DNA of 64,000 nucleotides from the NCBI GenBank assembly GCA_027625915.1, contig JANTQA010000023.1:17050001-17114000 (forward strand), given 5' to 3'. Position 1 is the first letter of the stretch, and each line of letters begins with the position of its first letter. The notes beneath the pieces were generated by a model. It ran no database searches. It was not told the DNA's origin and saw nothing but the letters and a program-made list of their open reading frames with translations. Made by a program: the position numbers and the translations under genes. This DNA is from Anaeramoeba flamelloides. Taxonomy: Eukaryota > Metamonada > Anaeramoebidae. Positions 25,385 through 36,962 of the stretch are shown piece by piece.

Positions 25385-28105
25385 TTAAAAAAAATTTGTT
25401 GTTAAAATCAGATAAAGAGGTGTTCGATTTTTATGATCTTTCGAATTGATCTGTAATCCATTTTTGATTAAAAACTTAATAATTCTCAAAGAGGGTTTCC
25501 TGTTTTTACAATATAAATGGAGTACATTTTTTGATTTGTTGTCTAATTGTTTAAAATTTATATTTTTCTCAAAAATTGTATTCAGTAAAGAAAATGAAAT
25601 TAACTTGGATTTAAAATAATAATGCAAAATATTTCGATTTTGTAAATTTAAAAGATTCACATTCGCGCCCTTTTTAATTAAATAATTAATTGTTTGCAAG
25701 TTATTTGGGTGAAGATTGAAATACTGATGCAAGACTGTATCCCCAAAATAATTTTTTTTGTTGACATCCACTCCTGACTCGATTAAAAATTTTATTGTTT
25801 TAAATGAGGGATTAACCCTATACGCAATTAAATGCAAAAAGGAATTATTGCTCTCATCGCAATCATCATTGTGAAAGTTTTCGGTTGTTAAAAAATATTT
25901 TAAAATTTCAATTGAAGGGTTTTCACTTTCTACATGGATTTGATAACAATTCAAGCCGCGATCATTTTTTAAATTTGTGTTTGCACCCTGTGAAACGAAA
26001 TATTGGATGATTTGCAATGAGGCGTTTGGGTGATCACTTATGAGATGTAGCGCAGTGCATTTGTCTTCATTAACCTGATCAATTTCATTTATTCTATTAT
26101 GAATAAATTGAATGATTTCTAATGAGGGGCTATCATTTTGGCAATACACATGAAGTGCGTTCTGCTCGCGATTGGTTGGCGACGAGAGCTTGGCGCCCCC
26201 TTTCTCTATTAAGAGCTTAAGAACGTCAATTGGCGGCGATTTGCCCCTTCCAAATAATCGAAAGAACGGTGTAAACCCTTCCGAGTCCCTTGTATTGAAA
26301 TCGGCCTTTTGCTCAATGAGAAAATTCAGAAATCCCATGGGTGGTATAAAATCCTTTTTTTTGAAAAGTTTGTTTAAAAAGTTATTTTGAGAAAGAACTG
26401 TCGAATTGATCGCCGCACCATTTTCAATCAAATACCGGCAAATCTGTAACTGTGGCCTTTGTTGGCCAAGAATCGTTGTCAACGCATTATTGTTATATTT
26501 GTCCTTAAAATTCAAATCTATCCCGTGATCAACATAAAGCTTAACAATGTCGAAGGAGATCTCTTCTCTTTGCAAGAGCTCTAAAAAAGTGTTCCTGAAC
26601 AGAAAGTTTTTTGAGTGGATATCAAACCCGTTTTCGATACATAATTTAAGAACTTCGAAGTCGGGCTTGCTCTTCCTTTGCAAATACAGATGAACCGGGG
26701 TTTCGCTGCAATAATTCTTACTATTGATTCCACGGGTTTGCTTGAATAGGAATTGTAAGGTCTCAATTGTTGGGTTGGACTGCGATAAATAATTATGGAA
26801 TGCAGTCTCCTTGTTACTGCTTTTCGCCCGAAAGATAAATTTGGACTGTGTGAGATAATTCGAAATCATTGTTGATGGATTGTTCTGTGAAAATAAGACA
26901 CTTATCAGTGAATGGCCAATTGTATTTTTGACGTAAAGCCTACGCCTTGAATTATTCAATAAATATTTAAAGATTTCAAATGTACATTTTTCTTGAGCGA
27001 CGTCTTTTGAAGACCGAAGAGCCAAGAGGTGTAAATAAGTTAGCCCATAAACCATTTTCTCATCTGGTTGCACGATTTCTTCTTTAATTAACAGTTTTAT
27101 TAATTGTAATTTCAAACATTCTTTTTCTTCTGAATGATCTTCATTACACCCCACTAAGCACAAATAATGCAAATAATTCATCTTCAAATTTTGGAAACAA
27201 CTCCCCAATTTAGTTTTAATTTCATAAGTTTTGGAATCTACTGTTTGATCTCTTCTATTCTCATATTTATATTTGAATCTTAATTTTTTTTCTTGTTCTT
27301 GTTCTGGTTCTGGTTCTTTTTGTTTTTGTTTTTCTTCTTCTTTTTCTTTTTCTTGTTCTTTTTCTTGTTCTTTTTCTTGTTCTTTTTCTTGTTCTTTTTC
27401 TTGTTCTTTTTGCTTTTGGTTTTCTTCTTCTCCAAGTTCTTTTTCCTTTTTGTTATTTATTTTTAAAGGTTTTTTTGGTTCCCTTTCCTTTTCCTTTTCC
27501 TTTTCATTTTCAATTTCAATTTCTTGTTTTTCTTCTTTATTTAATTTGTGATCCTCTTTTAATTTGTATTTTTGTTCTGCATACTCCTTTTGATGCTTTT
27601 TTTTGTGGACATCATCAATGATTAATTGAAATTGGTAATTGTCAATCCAATAGAAATATTTTATCTCTTGTGGGAGTGATTTTAAAACTGTATTGAATTC
27701 TTTTTTCACACACAAAAAAACCATTTCTTTAAAAAATTGAAATTGGTTGTTCAATAGAGAACGATAAAAACAATTTCTATCTTGCTGGAGTTCAATAAAG
27801 GGATTTGATCCGTTTGAGATAAGATACTTACATATCCTAGATCTTGAAGAGAATTCTTTTTGGTGAAAATGTATCAGCAGGTCGAGTGGTGTAAGTGCAT
27901 TTTCAAATCTATGATTCCATACCAAATTAGGATTAATCCCATTTTCGATCAGGTATTTCACTGCTTCAAAACTTGAATTTTGTTCAGAACACACATAATG
28001 CAATCTTGTCACATAAAAATAGGTGTTCCATTGGAAAGTATCATTTATCGTTTCTTTTGTCAACCCTTTTTTAATAATTTCTAATTGAGTCATATTTGAT
28101 TCCAT
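25385..28105 (-). CDS. Giant ankyrin-repeat protein with KEKE linker
   Basis: A single uninterrupted ORF of 906 codons from ATG at 28105. Residues about 30-110 hold two or three ankyrin repeats (TRLHYVCSEQNSSFEAVKYL; ALTPLDLLIHFHQKE). Residues about 165-285 are a Lys/Glu/Gln low-complexity linker with tandem KEQE units. Residues about 300-906 hold some sixteen degenerate ankyrin repeats of about 33-37 residues; the best are TALHLISDHPNASLQIIQYF, TVLHQYFNLHPNNLQTINYL and NVLHLYCKNRKPSLRIIKFL. No catalytic domain, signal peptide or membrane segment is visible. The role is presumably protein binding; the partner is unknown. The repeats favour LHxY/LHLI and Pro-Ser at the turn, a lineage-specific style, which suggests expansion by internal duplication. 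TAA stop. The upstream neighbour on the same strand ends 255 bp away. Confidence 0.93.
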   Translation of the reverse strand: MESNMTQLEIIKKGLTKETINDTFQWNTYFYVTRLHYVCSEQNSSFEAVKYLIENGINPNLVWNHRFENALTPLDLLIHFHQKEFSSRSRICKYLISNGSNPFIELQQDRNCFYRSLLNNQFQFFKEMVFLCVKKEFNTVLKSLPQEIKYFYWIDNYQFQLIIDDVHKKKHQKEYAEQKYKLKEDHKLNKEEKQEIEIENEKEKEKEREPKKPLKINNKKEKELGEEENQKQKEQEKEQEKEQEKEQEKEQEKEKEEEKQKQKEPEPEQEQEKKLRFKYKYENRRDQTVDSKTYEIKTKLGSCFQNLKMNYLHYLCLVGCNEDHSEEKECLKLQLIKLLIKEEIVQPDEKMVYGLTYLHLLALRSSKDVAQEKCTFEIFKYLLNNSRRRLYVKNTIGHSLISVLFSQNNPSTMISNYLTQSKFIFRAKSSNKETAFHNYLSQSNPTIETLQFLFKQTRGINSKNYCSETPVHLYLQRKSKPDFEVLKLCIENGFDIHSKNFLFRNTFLELLQREEISFDIVKLYVDHGIDLNFKDKYNNNALTTILGQQRPQLQICRYLIENGAAINSTVLSQNNFLNKLFKKKDFIPPMGFLNFLIEQKADFNTRDSEGFTPFFRLFGRGKSPPIDVLKLLIEKGGAKLSSPTNREQNALHVYCQNDSPSLEIIQFIHNRINEIDQVNEDKCTALHLISDHPNASLQIIQYFVSQGANTNLKNDRGLNCYQIHVESENPSIEILKYFLTTENFHNDDCDESNNSFLHLIAYRVNPSFKTIKFLIESGVDVNKKNYFGDTVLHQYFNLHPNNLQTINYLIKKGANVNLLNLQNRNILHYYFKSKLISFSLLNTIFEKNINFKQLDNKSKNVLHLYCKNRKPSLRIIKFLIKNGLQINSKDHKNRTPLYLILTTNFF

Positions 28106-28359
28106 AGGAAAGAAAAGGAAGAAGTAAAGAACTAAAAAAATACAACAAAATGATTTGAATATTTTTCAAGAATCTGAGAGAACGTTTTTATTTGAGACAA
28201 ATCCTTAAATTGGCTCCAAACAGTTTTTTTTTATCGATCGAAAGTTGAGATTTTTGAAATTTGAAATTTAATAGTTATTTGTGAGCTAAAGAGAATAAAG
28301 ACCATTTTTATGAAAAGGTGACTAATTTTTAATTGTTCAAAATCTCAGAAAAATGATAA

Positions 28360-28848
28360 TCAGAAACAGACCTCATAATCTAATAGTATTGTATCAATAA
28401 GGACATAGTCCTCTTTTTTTAACGACGAGGTTTGCAATTCAAAATTTATTGAATAGTATGTTTCTGTAAGGATTTGATGGTTGACAAACCTCACAAATAT
28501 TTTGTCAATTAGATCTAAGAAAGAAAAAATATAAATTATATTTTAGAATTAATATATGTCTCTTGTTTTTAAAAATAGAAAAAGGAGTTCGTGGAAAAAT
28601 CAATTTTTTGAGAAAATTTCTATCAAAGTGAAAATGGATAGCCATTTGAGATTGCTGAGGGTTTAGAGCATAATTTTTTGATTTGTTTTCTAAGTTTAGA
28701 TGGTTTTCCATTTTCACTTAAAAGGCCAAAAGGAGAAAATTGAAAATTTTTGAGGAATTGTTACCCGTTATTTGAAAACTTTGGAACAGTTGATAAGATA
28801 ACTTATAATTGTATTGTATTGAATCAAATTCGCCAAAATCCTCAATTT
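28360..28848 (-). CDS. Unrecognised multi-exon gene (5' end not found)
   Basis: Three coding blocks lie on the minus strand. Exon a is 28765-28848 (acceptor TTTTTAG, donor GTAACA; IEDFGEFDSIQYNYKLSYQL). After a 48-nt intron, exon b opens at 28716 (acceptor TTTTAAG); the phases fit (1+2) and the protein continues VKMENHLNLE...SQMAIHFHFDRNFLKKLIF, then PRTPFSIFKNKR. Exon c is 28360-28514 (acceptor TTTCTTAG; DKIFVRFVNHQILTETYYSI...YVLIDTILLDYE), ending at TGA 28360-28362. Between b and c a pyrimidine-rich intron end is obvious, but no GT donor exists near the end of b; the phase would fit an AT donor near 28557. I know no family for this protein. It looks globular (alternating hydrophobic, aromatic-rich). 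A start codon must lie upstream of 28850. Confidence 0.5.
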
Positions 28849-30411
28849 CTAAAAAGAAGAAAGAACATTTTATCTCAAATTTAACCAAACATTTCTAATT
28901 ATTTATAATAACAATTCTCTTTTTTTGTTTTTACAAATTTTTGAATCACTTCGGTTCTTTTCTGTAAAATTCCACAAAACCTTCACCAACCAATTTTGTA
29001 TGGAAAATAAAAATTCAATTTTTCTCGAGAAACAAAACTAACAAAAAAAAATATATTGTAAAAGCACAATAAAAATGAACCTAGGTTATGAGTATTATAT
29101 AACGGTTGCTCTATTCAACAATTAAATAGATTACATACTATATTCAAAAAAATTGGTAGTAATTTAAATCCAAGAAAAAACAACAAGAACAAAAATCAAA
29201 ATAAAAAAAAAAAAAATAAAACAAATCACAACCAATTGTAAATATTATTATGATTTTCAAGACGATGTGAGAATTCAAGTAGCCAAATATTCAAAACTCA
29301 TATACACAAGATTTTTTATAATTTGAATCATTTGTTTAGAGTTTTTGGAATATTCTTCATTTTTCAAGATTGAAAATCATGGTTATTTTTCAATTTCATT
29401 TTGACCTATCAAAATAATGATCCGAGTTTACTTTTTCAAATTTTTTTGTTCATTTTTCAGAAAAGAAATGATGAAAAATGCAATTTTGATCCAAATTGGA
29501 TACCCCCCCCCATTAATACCAATTGATAATTTCAATGAGATAGGATAAAAATCCTTTGAGACAATTTTGTGAATCGCTAGCCTCGACCTGAAAAGTATTT
29601 TTTTTTTTTTTTTTTAACTGGAAATTTTTTTTAATTTAAATATTTACTAATTAGAAAAATCAAATTCTATAACTTTATATAAATAAAAGTGTTGGAAATT
29701 TCAACCAAAGAGTTTGAGAAGCCAAATTAAAGAGAAAAATCCGAAATTTCATCGAGACTTTTTCAATTCAAAAAAAAAAAAAAGCAAAAAAGACAATTTA
29801 ATAAATTACCAAAAGATACCATCCCAAAAAATTTTTTTTTTTTTTGTTCTAATGTTTTATGATTTTTATCATATTTAAATAAACTTTTTGTGGAAAATTT
29901 GTGGTCATCTGTATAAATATATATATATTAATATTAAATTCTGTTTGAAATCTGACATAAAATTTTCCTCTAAATAAAATGAAATATTCTTATTTAAAAA
30001 TCGTTTATTATGATATTAACTAAAAAATGTATAAAATTATTGTACAATAATATTTATAATAGATTTTTTAGAGCCATGTGAACCAGTATCACTAATATCA
30101 TTTACACCCAATTATAACATACTTTGATTATTGAAGAATCTAAAGTGACATTAACGCTTTAAAATTTTTATAATTTAGTTTTTTTTTTATTTGATTTCAA
30201 AAATTCCCTTAAAATCTGATTATTTGCAATTTTTTTGACTTTTTTTTAAAGAATTATTTTAAAGCCCTAGTTCCAGAATAATAGCAAAAAATCTCCATTT
30301 TTTTTTTGTCATTTTCAATCTATTTTTCTAAACTCCCATGAACAAAAGGTTTTCTGAAATTGAAAATGGTTACTACTCGTACCTAGACAAATACTTGGTT
30401 CAAAACTAATA
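28849..30411. other. Mostly gene-free; may hold the 5' exon of the minus-strand gene
   Basis: No clear repeat. 28930-29030 on the minus strand has a short open stretch (NWLVKVLWNFTEKNRSD) that could belong to the neighbouring gene, but splice phase does not settle it. A C8 run lies at 29502-29510 and a (TA)n run near 29915. Confidence 0.35.
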
Positions 30412-30835
30412 CTGTAGTCAAAATAAAGCATGCAAAAAAATAAAGAGCGTGTTTTTTTGTTATAGAAAACCTATACAACAACCGATCAAAGAAACCAATA
30501 ATAAACCCGAAAAAAATATGGTATTAATTTCTTAAAGTTCTATTATTTAAAAAGAAATTATAAAAATTAAGGATCAAATTGGAAAATTTATCTCAAAAAA
30601 AAAACAAAAAAATTTCAAAAAAATTGAGAATATTATGGAAAATTTTCAACTATTTGCATTAATAATTTAAATTTTACTGAAAATAAACAGTACTTTACTT
30701 TCAAAATTTATTTGGGCTCAGGTATAATATTTGGTAGTAGATTGGATGTTGCCTTAGTACAAGAATAAAAAAAAGCACGGATAATATTTTGAAACATGGA
30801 TTATAGTCGTTGTGCACGCATTATTTTGATCACTG
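30412..30835 (+). mobile_element. Family J MITE, copy 1
   Basis: About 424 bp flanked by TA on both sides (30410-30411; 30836-30837). The right terminus, read inward, is CAGTGATCAAAATAATGCGT; the left is CTGTAGTCAAAATAAAGCAT. The interior matches 62325-62815 and the reverse of 22615-23065. Non-coding, Tc1/mariner-like. Confidence 0.75.
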
Positions 30836-31496
30836 TACTTTTATATATTCCAAAAGAGTTAATTTCCAAAAAAAAGCCTCATTATTGCTTTTCTAATGGG
30901 ACTCGCGCGTTAAACTTTTATTTTGACTTATTTATTGGATTTCATTTCACACTAAATATTAAATTCCAATAACTGTATTTGAATTCTAAATGGGTTACAT
31001 TTTCATTTCCTTTTCCATTTTTTCTTTACTGATATTTGAATTTAAAATGGTAAACATTTTCACTTCATTATCAATTTCCTTTTTGTAACAAAACCCACTA
31101 ATTACAATCTACTTCTTTGAGCTCTTGGTGTGTTAAAGAAAAATATGGAAAAGGCAACCAAAATATTTTCCCTTATTCCATATTCAAATAACAGTAATAA
31201 ATTGGGTTCTCAAACAAGTGTGATGTAATTTGTGATTTCGAAATCAAATTGAAAATGCAGTTGAAAATGCGGTGAAAATTATTTCTAAATTTAATTCAAT
31301 TATCAAGAGATCTAAAAAATTAGAAAATTTTGAAATATTTTAAAAATCATCACTTGAAACAACAAAAGCGAAGAGTGTATTAAAACTAAAGGACGTGTTA
31401 AAATTCAATTTGGTTTTGGTAATATTTTACAACTTTTAACCCAAGATCAAGAAATTTTGCATTTTTTATTTTAGTTTATTTTCTCAAATTTTTTAA
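30836..31496. other. 5' flank of the USP gene
   Basis: No gene. 31010-31290 contains palindromic TTTTCATTTCCTTTTCC / GGAAAAGG stretches like the interior of family C and like 12830-12975; it is probably a decayed MITE that now forms part of the promoter region. Confidence 0.4.
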
Positions 31497-31514
31497 ATGT
31501 CTCTCTATGACTGA
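31497..31514 (+). promoter_or_regulatory. Five-codon upstream ORF overlapping the USP start
   Basis: ATG TCT CTC TAT GAC TGA begins 10 bases before the USP ATG (31507) and its TGA overlaps the second and third USP codons in another frame. If transcribed as part of the leader it would reduce initiation at the main start. Seen in sequence; the effect is inferred. Confidence 0.35.
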
Positions 31515-34500
31515 AAAAATTACAAACAAGATCCAGTATTCGAGTGATTTAACAAAAAACATTGAGAACAATTTGTCTGAAAATTCGAAAAACGAAACCA
31601 ATTCAAACGATTCTAAAATAACAAAATCTCGGGGGTTTGTTAAGAATGTGGATCAGATCAAGAACTTTGAAACAAAAAAGAAAAAGGCAACGAAAAACAA
31701 AAAGAATAAGAAAAGGAATAAGAAAAAGAATAAGAAGAAGAACAAAAATAGTCAAAACAAAAAGAAAAAGAATAAGAACGTAAAGAATAAGGAAAAGGAA
31801 AAAGGTGGTCAAAAGAAAAATAAGAGAGGAACAAATGAAAACAAATTAAAAAATATCCAAGAACAAGAATTAGAAAAGGATCAAAATTTTGAAAAACAAA
31901 AAGATAAAAGATCAAAAAATAAAACAATAATTGAAAAGACAAAGAACAAAAAGGGACAACCAAAAAAGATAAAAACCAAATCTTCTTCTTCTTCTTCCAC
32001 CACTTCTTCTTCAAATTCAAATTCAAGAGATCAAACGAATAGGAATAAAGAAACTAGTTCTGACCCTGAAGAAATTATCAAGAAAAAACCAAAAGGTATT
32101 GATGATTTTGTAAATGAGCCGCTTCACACTGGGATTAAAGGATTAGTAAATCTTGGAAACACTTGTTTTTTTAATTCAGTTATGCAGTCTTTAAATGAAA
32201 GTAACAATTTAAGGGATTGGTACCTCGGATCAAACAGAAAGAAATCCGAAGGGAGATTGTCTCAGTCACTTCGAATTTTTTATATTAATATGTGGAAAAG
32301 GGTTCCAGAAAAGAGGTATTATGATCCCAGACTATTGTTTCGAGAATTTACTCGATATTATCCAAAATTTGGAACCTATAGACAACAAGATGCTCATGAA
32401 TTTTTAAGACTATTATTAGATCATTTAAATATAGGAGAAATGAAAAGAATCCAAAAGACAAAAAAAATTGAGAACAATAATAACCATAATCATAAAACTC
32501 AGAACAATACTTCCAATTGTTCAAACCTTGGTGATGAAAATATCTTTAAAAAAAAAATAGTTGATCAAAAGAAAGAAAGAACAGACAAAGAACAAGACAA
32601 TTTCGAAAAAAAGAAAGAAGTGGAGAAGGGAAATGAAGAAGAACAAGAGAAAGGAGAGGAAAATAAAGAAAATGTACAAAATAAAAATACAAAAAAGGAA
32701 ACTTCAAACGGGGAAAAAGAAACAGAAGATGAAAAAGAGAAACAAGAAAAAGCAAAAGAAGAAACAGAAACAACTGAAGACGAAAAAGAAACAGAAGATG
32801 GAAAAGAAAAAACAATTGATCAGAAAACAACAATAACAACAAAAAAAAAACTTAAGGTAACAATTGGAATGCCAAAAACTACAATTATTGAAAAATTATT
32901 TAGAGGAACAACAGCAAGTGTTGTACGATGTGAGAAATGTCAAAATAATAGTGTAAAATATGAACATTTTTATGATTTAAGTATCTCATTACCCAACAAT
33001 TTAAAACTTTCAATGGGCAACCGGACAAATACAAGAAATCGATCTCAAAATAAAACCTATAAAAAGCAAATGAAGTTAAAAAAAAAAAGAAGAAAAAGGC
33101 ACCAAGCATATTTAAGAAGAAGATATCGCAAAAAACAAAAAAGTGTTTTCAAAAAGATAATTTTTTCAATGATCAGCCCAATTCGAAAGTCAAACAAAGA
33201 AAATAATGAAAAGAAAAAAAACAAAAATAAAAAGGCTATAACACCAAAAATTAAAAATGATAACCAAAAAGAGATTATATGTAAGGAAAACAAAAAAATA
33301 AATGAAAATGGAAAGGAAAAGGAAAAAAATGAAGAAAAAAATGAAGAAAAAAATGAAGAAAAAAATGAAGAAGAGAAAAAAAAAAAGAAAAAAAATTAGA
33401 GAAAATCAATCAAAAGAGAATAAATCCAAGAAAAAATGAAGACGAGATTGAAATTGAAGTTTCAAGTCAAACTGATTCAAATGAAAAAGAAAATAAATGT
33501 GAAGAAAAAAAAAAAGAAAAAAATGAAGAAAAAAAAAAAAAAAAATGAAGAAAAAGAAAAAGAAAAAAATGAAGAAAAAGAAAAAGAAAAAGAAAAAAAA
33601 GACGAAAAAAAAAAATCACAATTAAAAACGAAAAAAAAAAAGAATAACAAAAAGAATAACCAAAAGAATAATATAAAGGAAGAAACAAAAAATAAAAAAG
33701 AAGATAAAGCCAATAAAAAGGAAACGAAAATTAAAAAAAAAAAGAAAAAATTCTTTTGGGGATTGAAAAAAAATAATAATATTAATAAAAATACTGAAAC
33801 AAACAAAGAAAAAGATGTTGGTGGGCATGAACAAGATAACGAAAAAAGTACAAGATGGAAAAATTTAGATTCATATGGGTACACTCTTTTTGCATCATTG
33901 CACGATTATATAAGAAAGGAAAAGCTGGATCGGGCAAACAAATATTGTTGCAAAACTTGTACAAAAATGAAATACGGCTCACAGAAAAATATAAAGAAAA
34001 ACAAAAGAAAACATGTTAAGGTTATAGCCACAAAGCAAATAATATTTAAAGAATTGCCAACATTATTAGTCGTTAATTATAAAAGGTTTGTTCAAACAAG
34101 TTGGGGAAGATTAAAAAAAAATAATGAAGAAGCATCTTTCCCGTTTTCATTTAGTTTTAATCAATTCTTAGACGAAAATCATATCTTTGAAAAAGATCAA
34201 TATGATAATGATCCAAAAGTTGAAATAATATATGATCTATTTTCGATAACAGTGCATTCTGGTGGGCTCTGTGGAGGTATTTACAATTTTTCTATTGTCT
34301 TTTTTTTTTATTTGGTTTTTTTTTTTTTGGGTTTTTTGATTTTTCAATCCTTGTTTGTTTTTTGATTTTTGATTTTTATTATAATTTTAATATTTCCAAT
34401 AGGTCATTATGTTGCCTATTCAAAAAAATCAGACGATCAATGGTACCACTGTTCCGATTTATCCATAAAACCGGCTACGATAGAAGATGTAAAAAAATGC

Positions 34501-34536
34501 AAAGCATATATCTTGTTTTACTGTAGAAGAAATTAA
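31507..34536 (+). CDS. USP16/45-type ubiquitin-specific protease
   Basis: Exons 31507-34276 and 34403-34536 (126-nt intron, donor GTATTT, acceptor CAATAG, phase 1) give about 967 residues. A basic Lys/Ser-rich N-terminus of about 200 residues precedes the catalytic domain. It has the Cys box GNTCFFNSVMQ, then the YRQQDAHEFLRLLLDHL box. A KE-rich insert follows, then the zinc-ribbon half CEKC with FYDLSISLP, a second KE/KN-rich insert, the ribbon half CCKTC with KQIIFKELPTLLVVNYKRF, and the His box HSGGLCGGHYVAY with WYHCSD. The PTLLVVNYKRF block after a GSQKNIKKNKRKHV basic block matches USP16/USP45, which in animals act on histone H2A and on XPF. The triad appears complete. In the second insert the frame meets TAG at 33397 and TAA at 33421, while the -1 frame reads sensibly (EIEVSSQTDSNEKEN) before the first frame resumes. 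This points to two opposite one-base shifts at A-runs, by error or real. AATAAA lies at 34551. Confidence 0.9.
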
Positions 34537-35251
34537 ATATCAAACACAAAATAAATAAATCGAATTTTCAATATTTCATTTGACATAATTTTTCAATCAA
34601 CTTTTTATTCATTTCTTTATTTTATTTCTTTATTGCTTATTTGCCCGTTTTTTATTTATTTTTAAATAAATTATTTTTTATTTTTTTGTTTATTTTTTCT
34701 TTTTATTCTATTTCTTGTCAATTAATTTTGTTAAAGTGGAAATGGAATCTCTCTTGTATCAACCAAAAAAGTTGAAAAAACCTCAAAATCTGAAACAATT
34801 TTGTAATCATAATAACTGTTTGAAAAAATTTCCAAAATGTTTAGAATTTTTAAAAAGTTTTTATTTTGAAAGTTGAAGTTCTTGGATTTTGAGTTTTTAC
34901 GAAAAAAAATGAATTTTGCTTCAAGTATATTAAAAATATGAATTTCTGGGGGTATTTTCGTGGAAAGTAATAAATTTTAAATGATAAATTGTGAATGTTA
35001 GGCAAGTTAGGATAATATGTGAAAAATTAGAACTTTTTATTATTATTGGTAGATGCTTTTTTTATCAACAGAATGGGCATTTTAAATGTATAAAAGATTT
35101 ATGAACATTAGTCGAAGATATGAAAAAAATGAAAGAAATCGTCGTTGAAGTAATGGTTTTTAATAGTATAATATGATTGAAAATTTTGAGAATACATTTC
35201 TAAAATAACTTAGTAGTACTAATTTTAAATGTATATATTCTAGCTACTCAA

Positions 35252-35292
<41 letters not shown>

Positions 35293-35750
35293 GTCAAATA
35301 ACCGATAATATGTAAAAAATATTGATTAAATCTAACATAACACTAACCTACGGTATTTAATTTAAAAACAATTTGGATACAATCTGTTTGTTTTTTTAAA
35401 AAAATAAACTAGTTTTTTATCTTCAAATTTTCGAATTGTGATCAATTCTCTCTCTTTTACTTTCTTTGGTTTCAGATTTTAGTAACATCTAAAATTTCTT
35501 AACAAAATAATACCCCCCCCTTTATGAGAATCTAATTGTTTTTGTTTATTTTTCAAATATTGAACAAAAAAAATTACAAAAATTGTCAATTGAATAAAAT
35601 AAATAAATAATTTTTTTTGTTATTTCATTTTGAAAAATACCGAAGTATTAACTATTAAATTCAAAATTTTCACAATTGAAAAAAATAGAAAAAATTGAAA
35701 TTTTAAATTATTTTTAATTGTTTTTTTATGAAATTAATAAATAAACTTTA
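34537..35750. other. Gene-free stretch between USP and family C copy
   Basis: No gene. A (TA)n tract lies at about 35254-35290 and a C8 run at 35513-35520. Confidence 0.5.
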
Positions 35751-36413
35751 TTTCAGTCAACAGCCCAGCATTTTTTTCAAATATCAATAATTTTATATAA
35801 TTGGCCTTTCAAGAACAAATAAACAATAAACGGATTAATTCACCACAAAGAATTGTTGATTCACCTCTGGAAGAAAACCAATTAATCAATAGATTTACTT
35901 AAAAATTTCAAAACTCAGATTCTTAGAGACACATTGAGAAAAACAACGATGTTTGTTTTGATCTTCTACTGGTATTTAAATAATAAACAGGAAACAATTA
36001 TCACTTCATTTTCCTTACTTTTCTTTTAAAAATACAGTTCCCAAACGAAGTTTGTTGGGATTTTTTGTCTCTATTTGAAAAAGGAAATGAAAATGAACTG
36101 GAATTTTTTCACATTTATGATCAAATATCAGGATCAAAGATTGAATAAAATTCCAATAGAAAACAATTGATCTCTCAAAAATCATTTCCACAGTTTCAAT
36201 GGTATTATAGTAACACATTTTTACCAAGCGGCTATTGATGGTGTAATATAAAAAAATATTTTTCAAATGGATTAAGTGTCAAAAAAAAATTCAAAAAAAA
36301 AACAAAAAAAATGTACAAAAATGTGAAACAATAATTTTTTCTTCGAATATACATTTAAAGCCTTTAAACACCTGTATTTCGCCTATTAAAACTGGGCCAC
36401 TTTAACTAGAAAA
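35751..36413. mobile_element. Family C MITE, copy 2
   Basis: It matches 23714-24411 along its length. Left end TTTCAGTCAACAGCCCAG; right end reads inward CTAGTTAAAGTGGCCCAG, so the TIRs are more diverged than in copy 1. Non-coding; the ORF at 36015-36266 (minus) is a by-product. Confidence 0.7.
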
Positions 36414-36424
36414 TAGTTTAGATC

Positions 36425-36860
36425 TTTTTTTAAGAAATACTAGAAAAATAACTCAAATATTGAATATCTTGAAGATCAGAAAACAATTGATAATTTCTTC
36501 TATTGGCAATAATTTATTAAATTTCTTGAAATATAATTGGTGAGATTATATCTTTTTTAAATATTTGGAGTATAAATAATAAACTACTTATTATTAAAAT
36601 CTGTTATTTGACAATTTTATTTGTTCTTTATTATTAGAATTATAAATTTGAATTAATTTTAATTCTATGAAAATATTTAACGTTTTGTGAAATAAAAATA
36701 AAACTAATAATAAAATCTATTTATTCATTTAATCTTTTATTGTAAATAACCGACTGAAATAATCAAGATTGGATTATTAATTTTTGATTAAAAATTATCA
36801 AATTAAAAAATATTTCTCTCAAGTTATAAGTTAAATTTTCAGGTTTTATTAAACTATTTG
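36425..36860 (+). repeat. Family O repeat, copy 1
   Basis: It aligns to 47985-48425 in the same orientation. Shared blocks are CAAATATTGAA...CTTGAAGATC, TTAAATTTCTTG, ATTATTAAAATC, AAAATCTATTTATT and ATCAAATTAAAAA. Non-coding, ends undefined. Confidence 0.55.
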
Positions 36861-36962
36861 ATCAGAATTTTTATTTTAATTATTTTAGTTTTTTTTCTCA
36901 TATTATTTTGCTGAAAAAAAAAAAAAAAATTGATCATGAATCTTTATTTCATAAAGATATTA

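Noticed and set aside
27273-27551. Ser/Phe/Cys-rich plus-strand ORF opposite the ankyrin gene
   Set aside because: It is the antisense shadow of the KEKE linker in the real minus-strand gene.
33397-33423. Stop-codon reassignment (TAA/TAG read as Gln) to explain the USP linker
   Set aside because: The other genes end cleanly at TAA or TGA right after family-typical C-termini, and the alternative frame in the linker gives more natural protein sequence.
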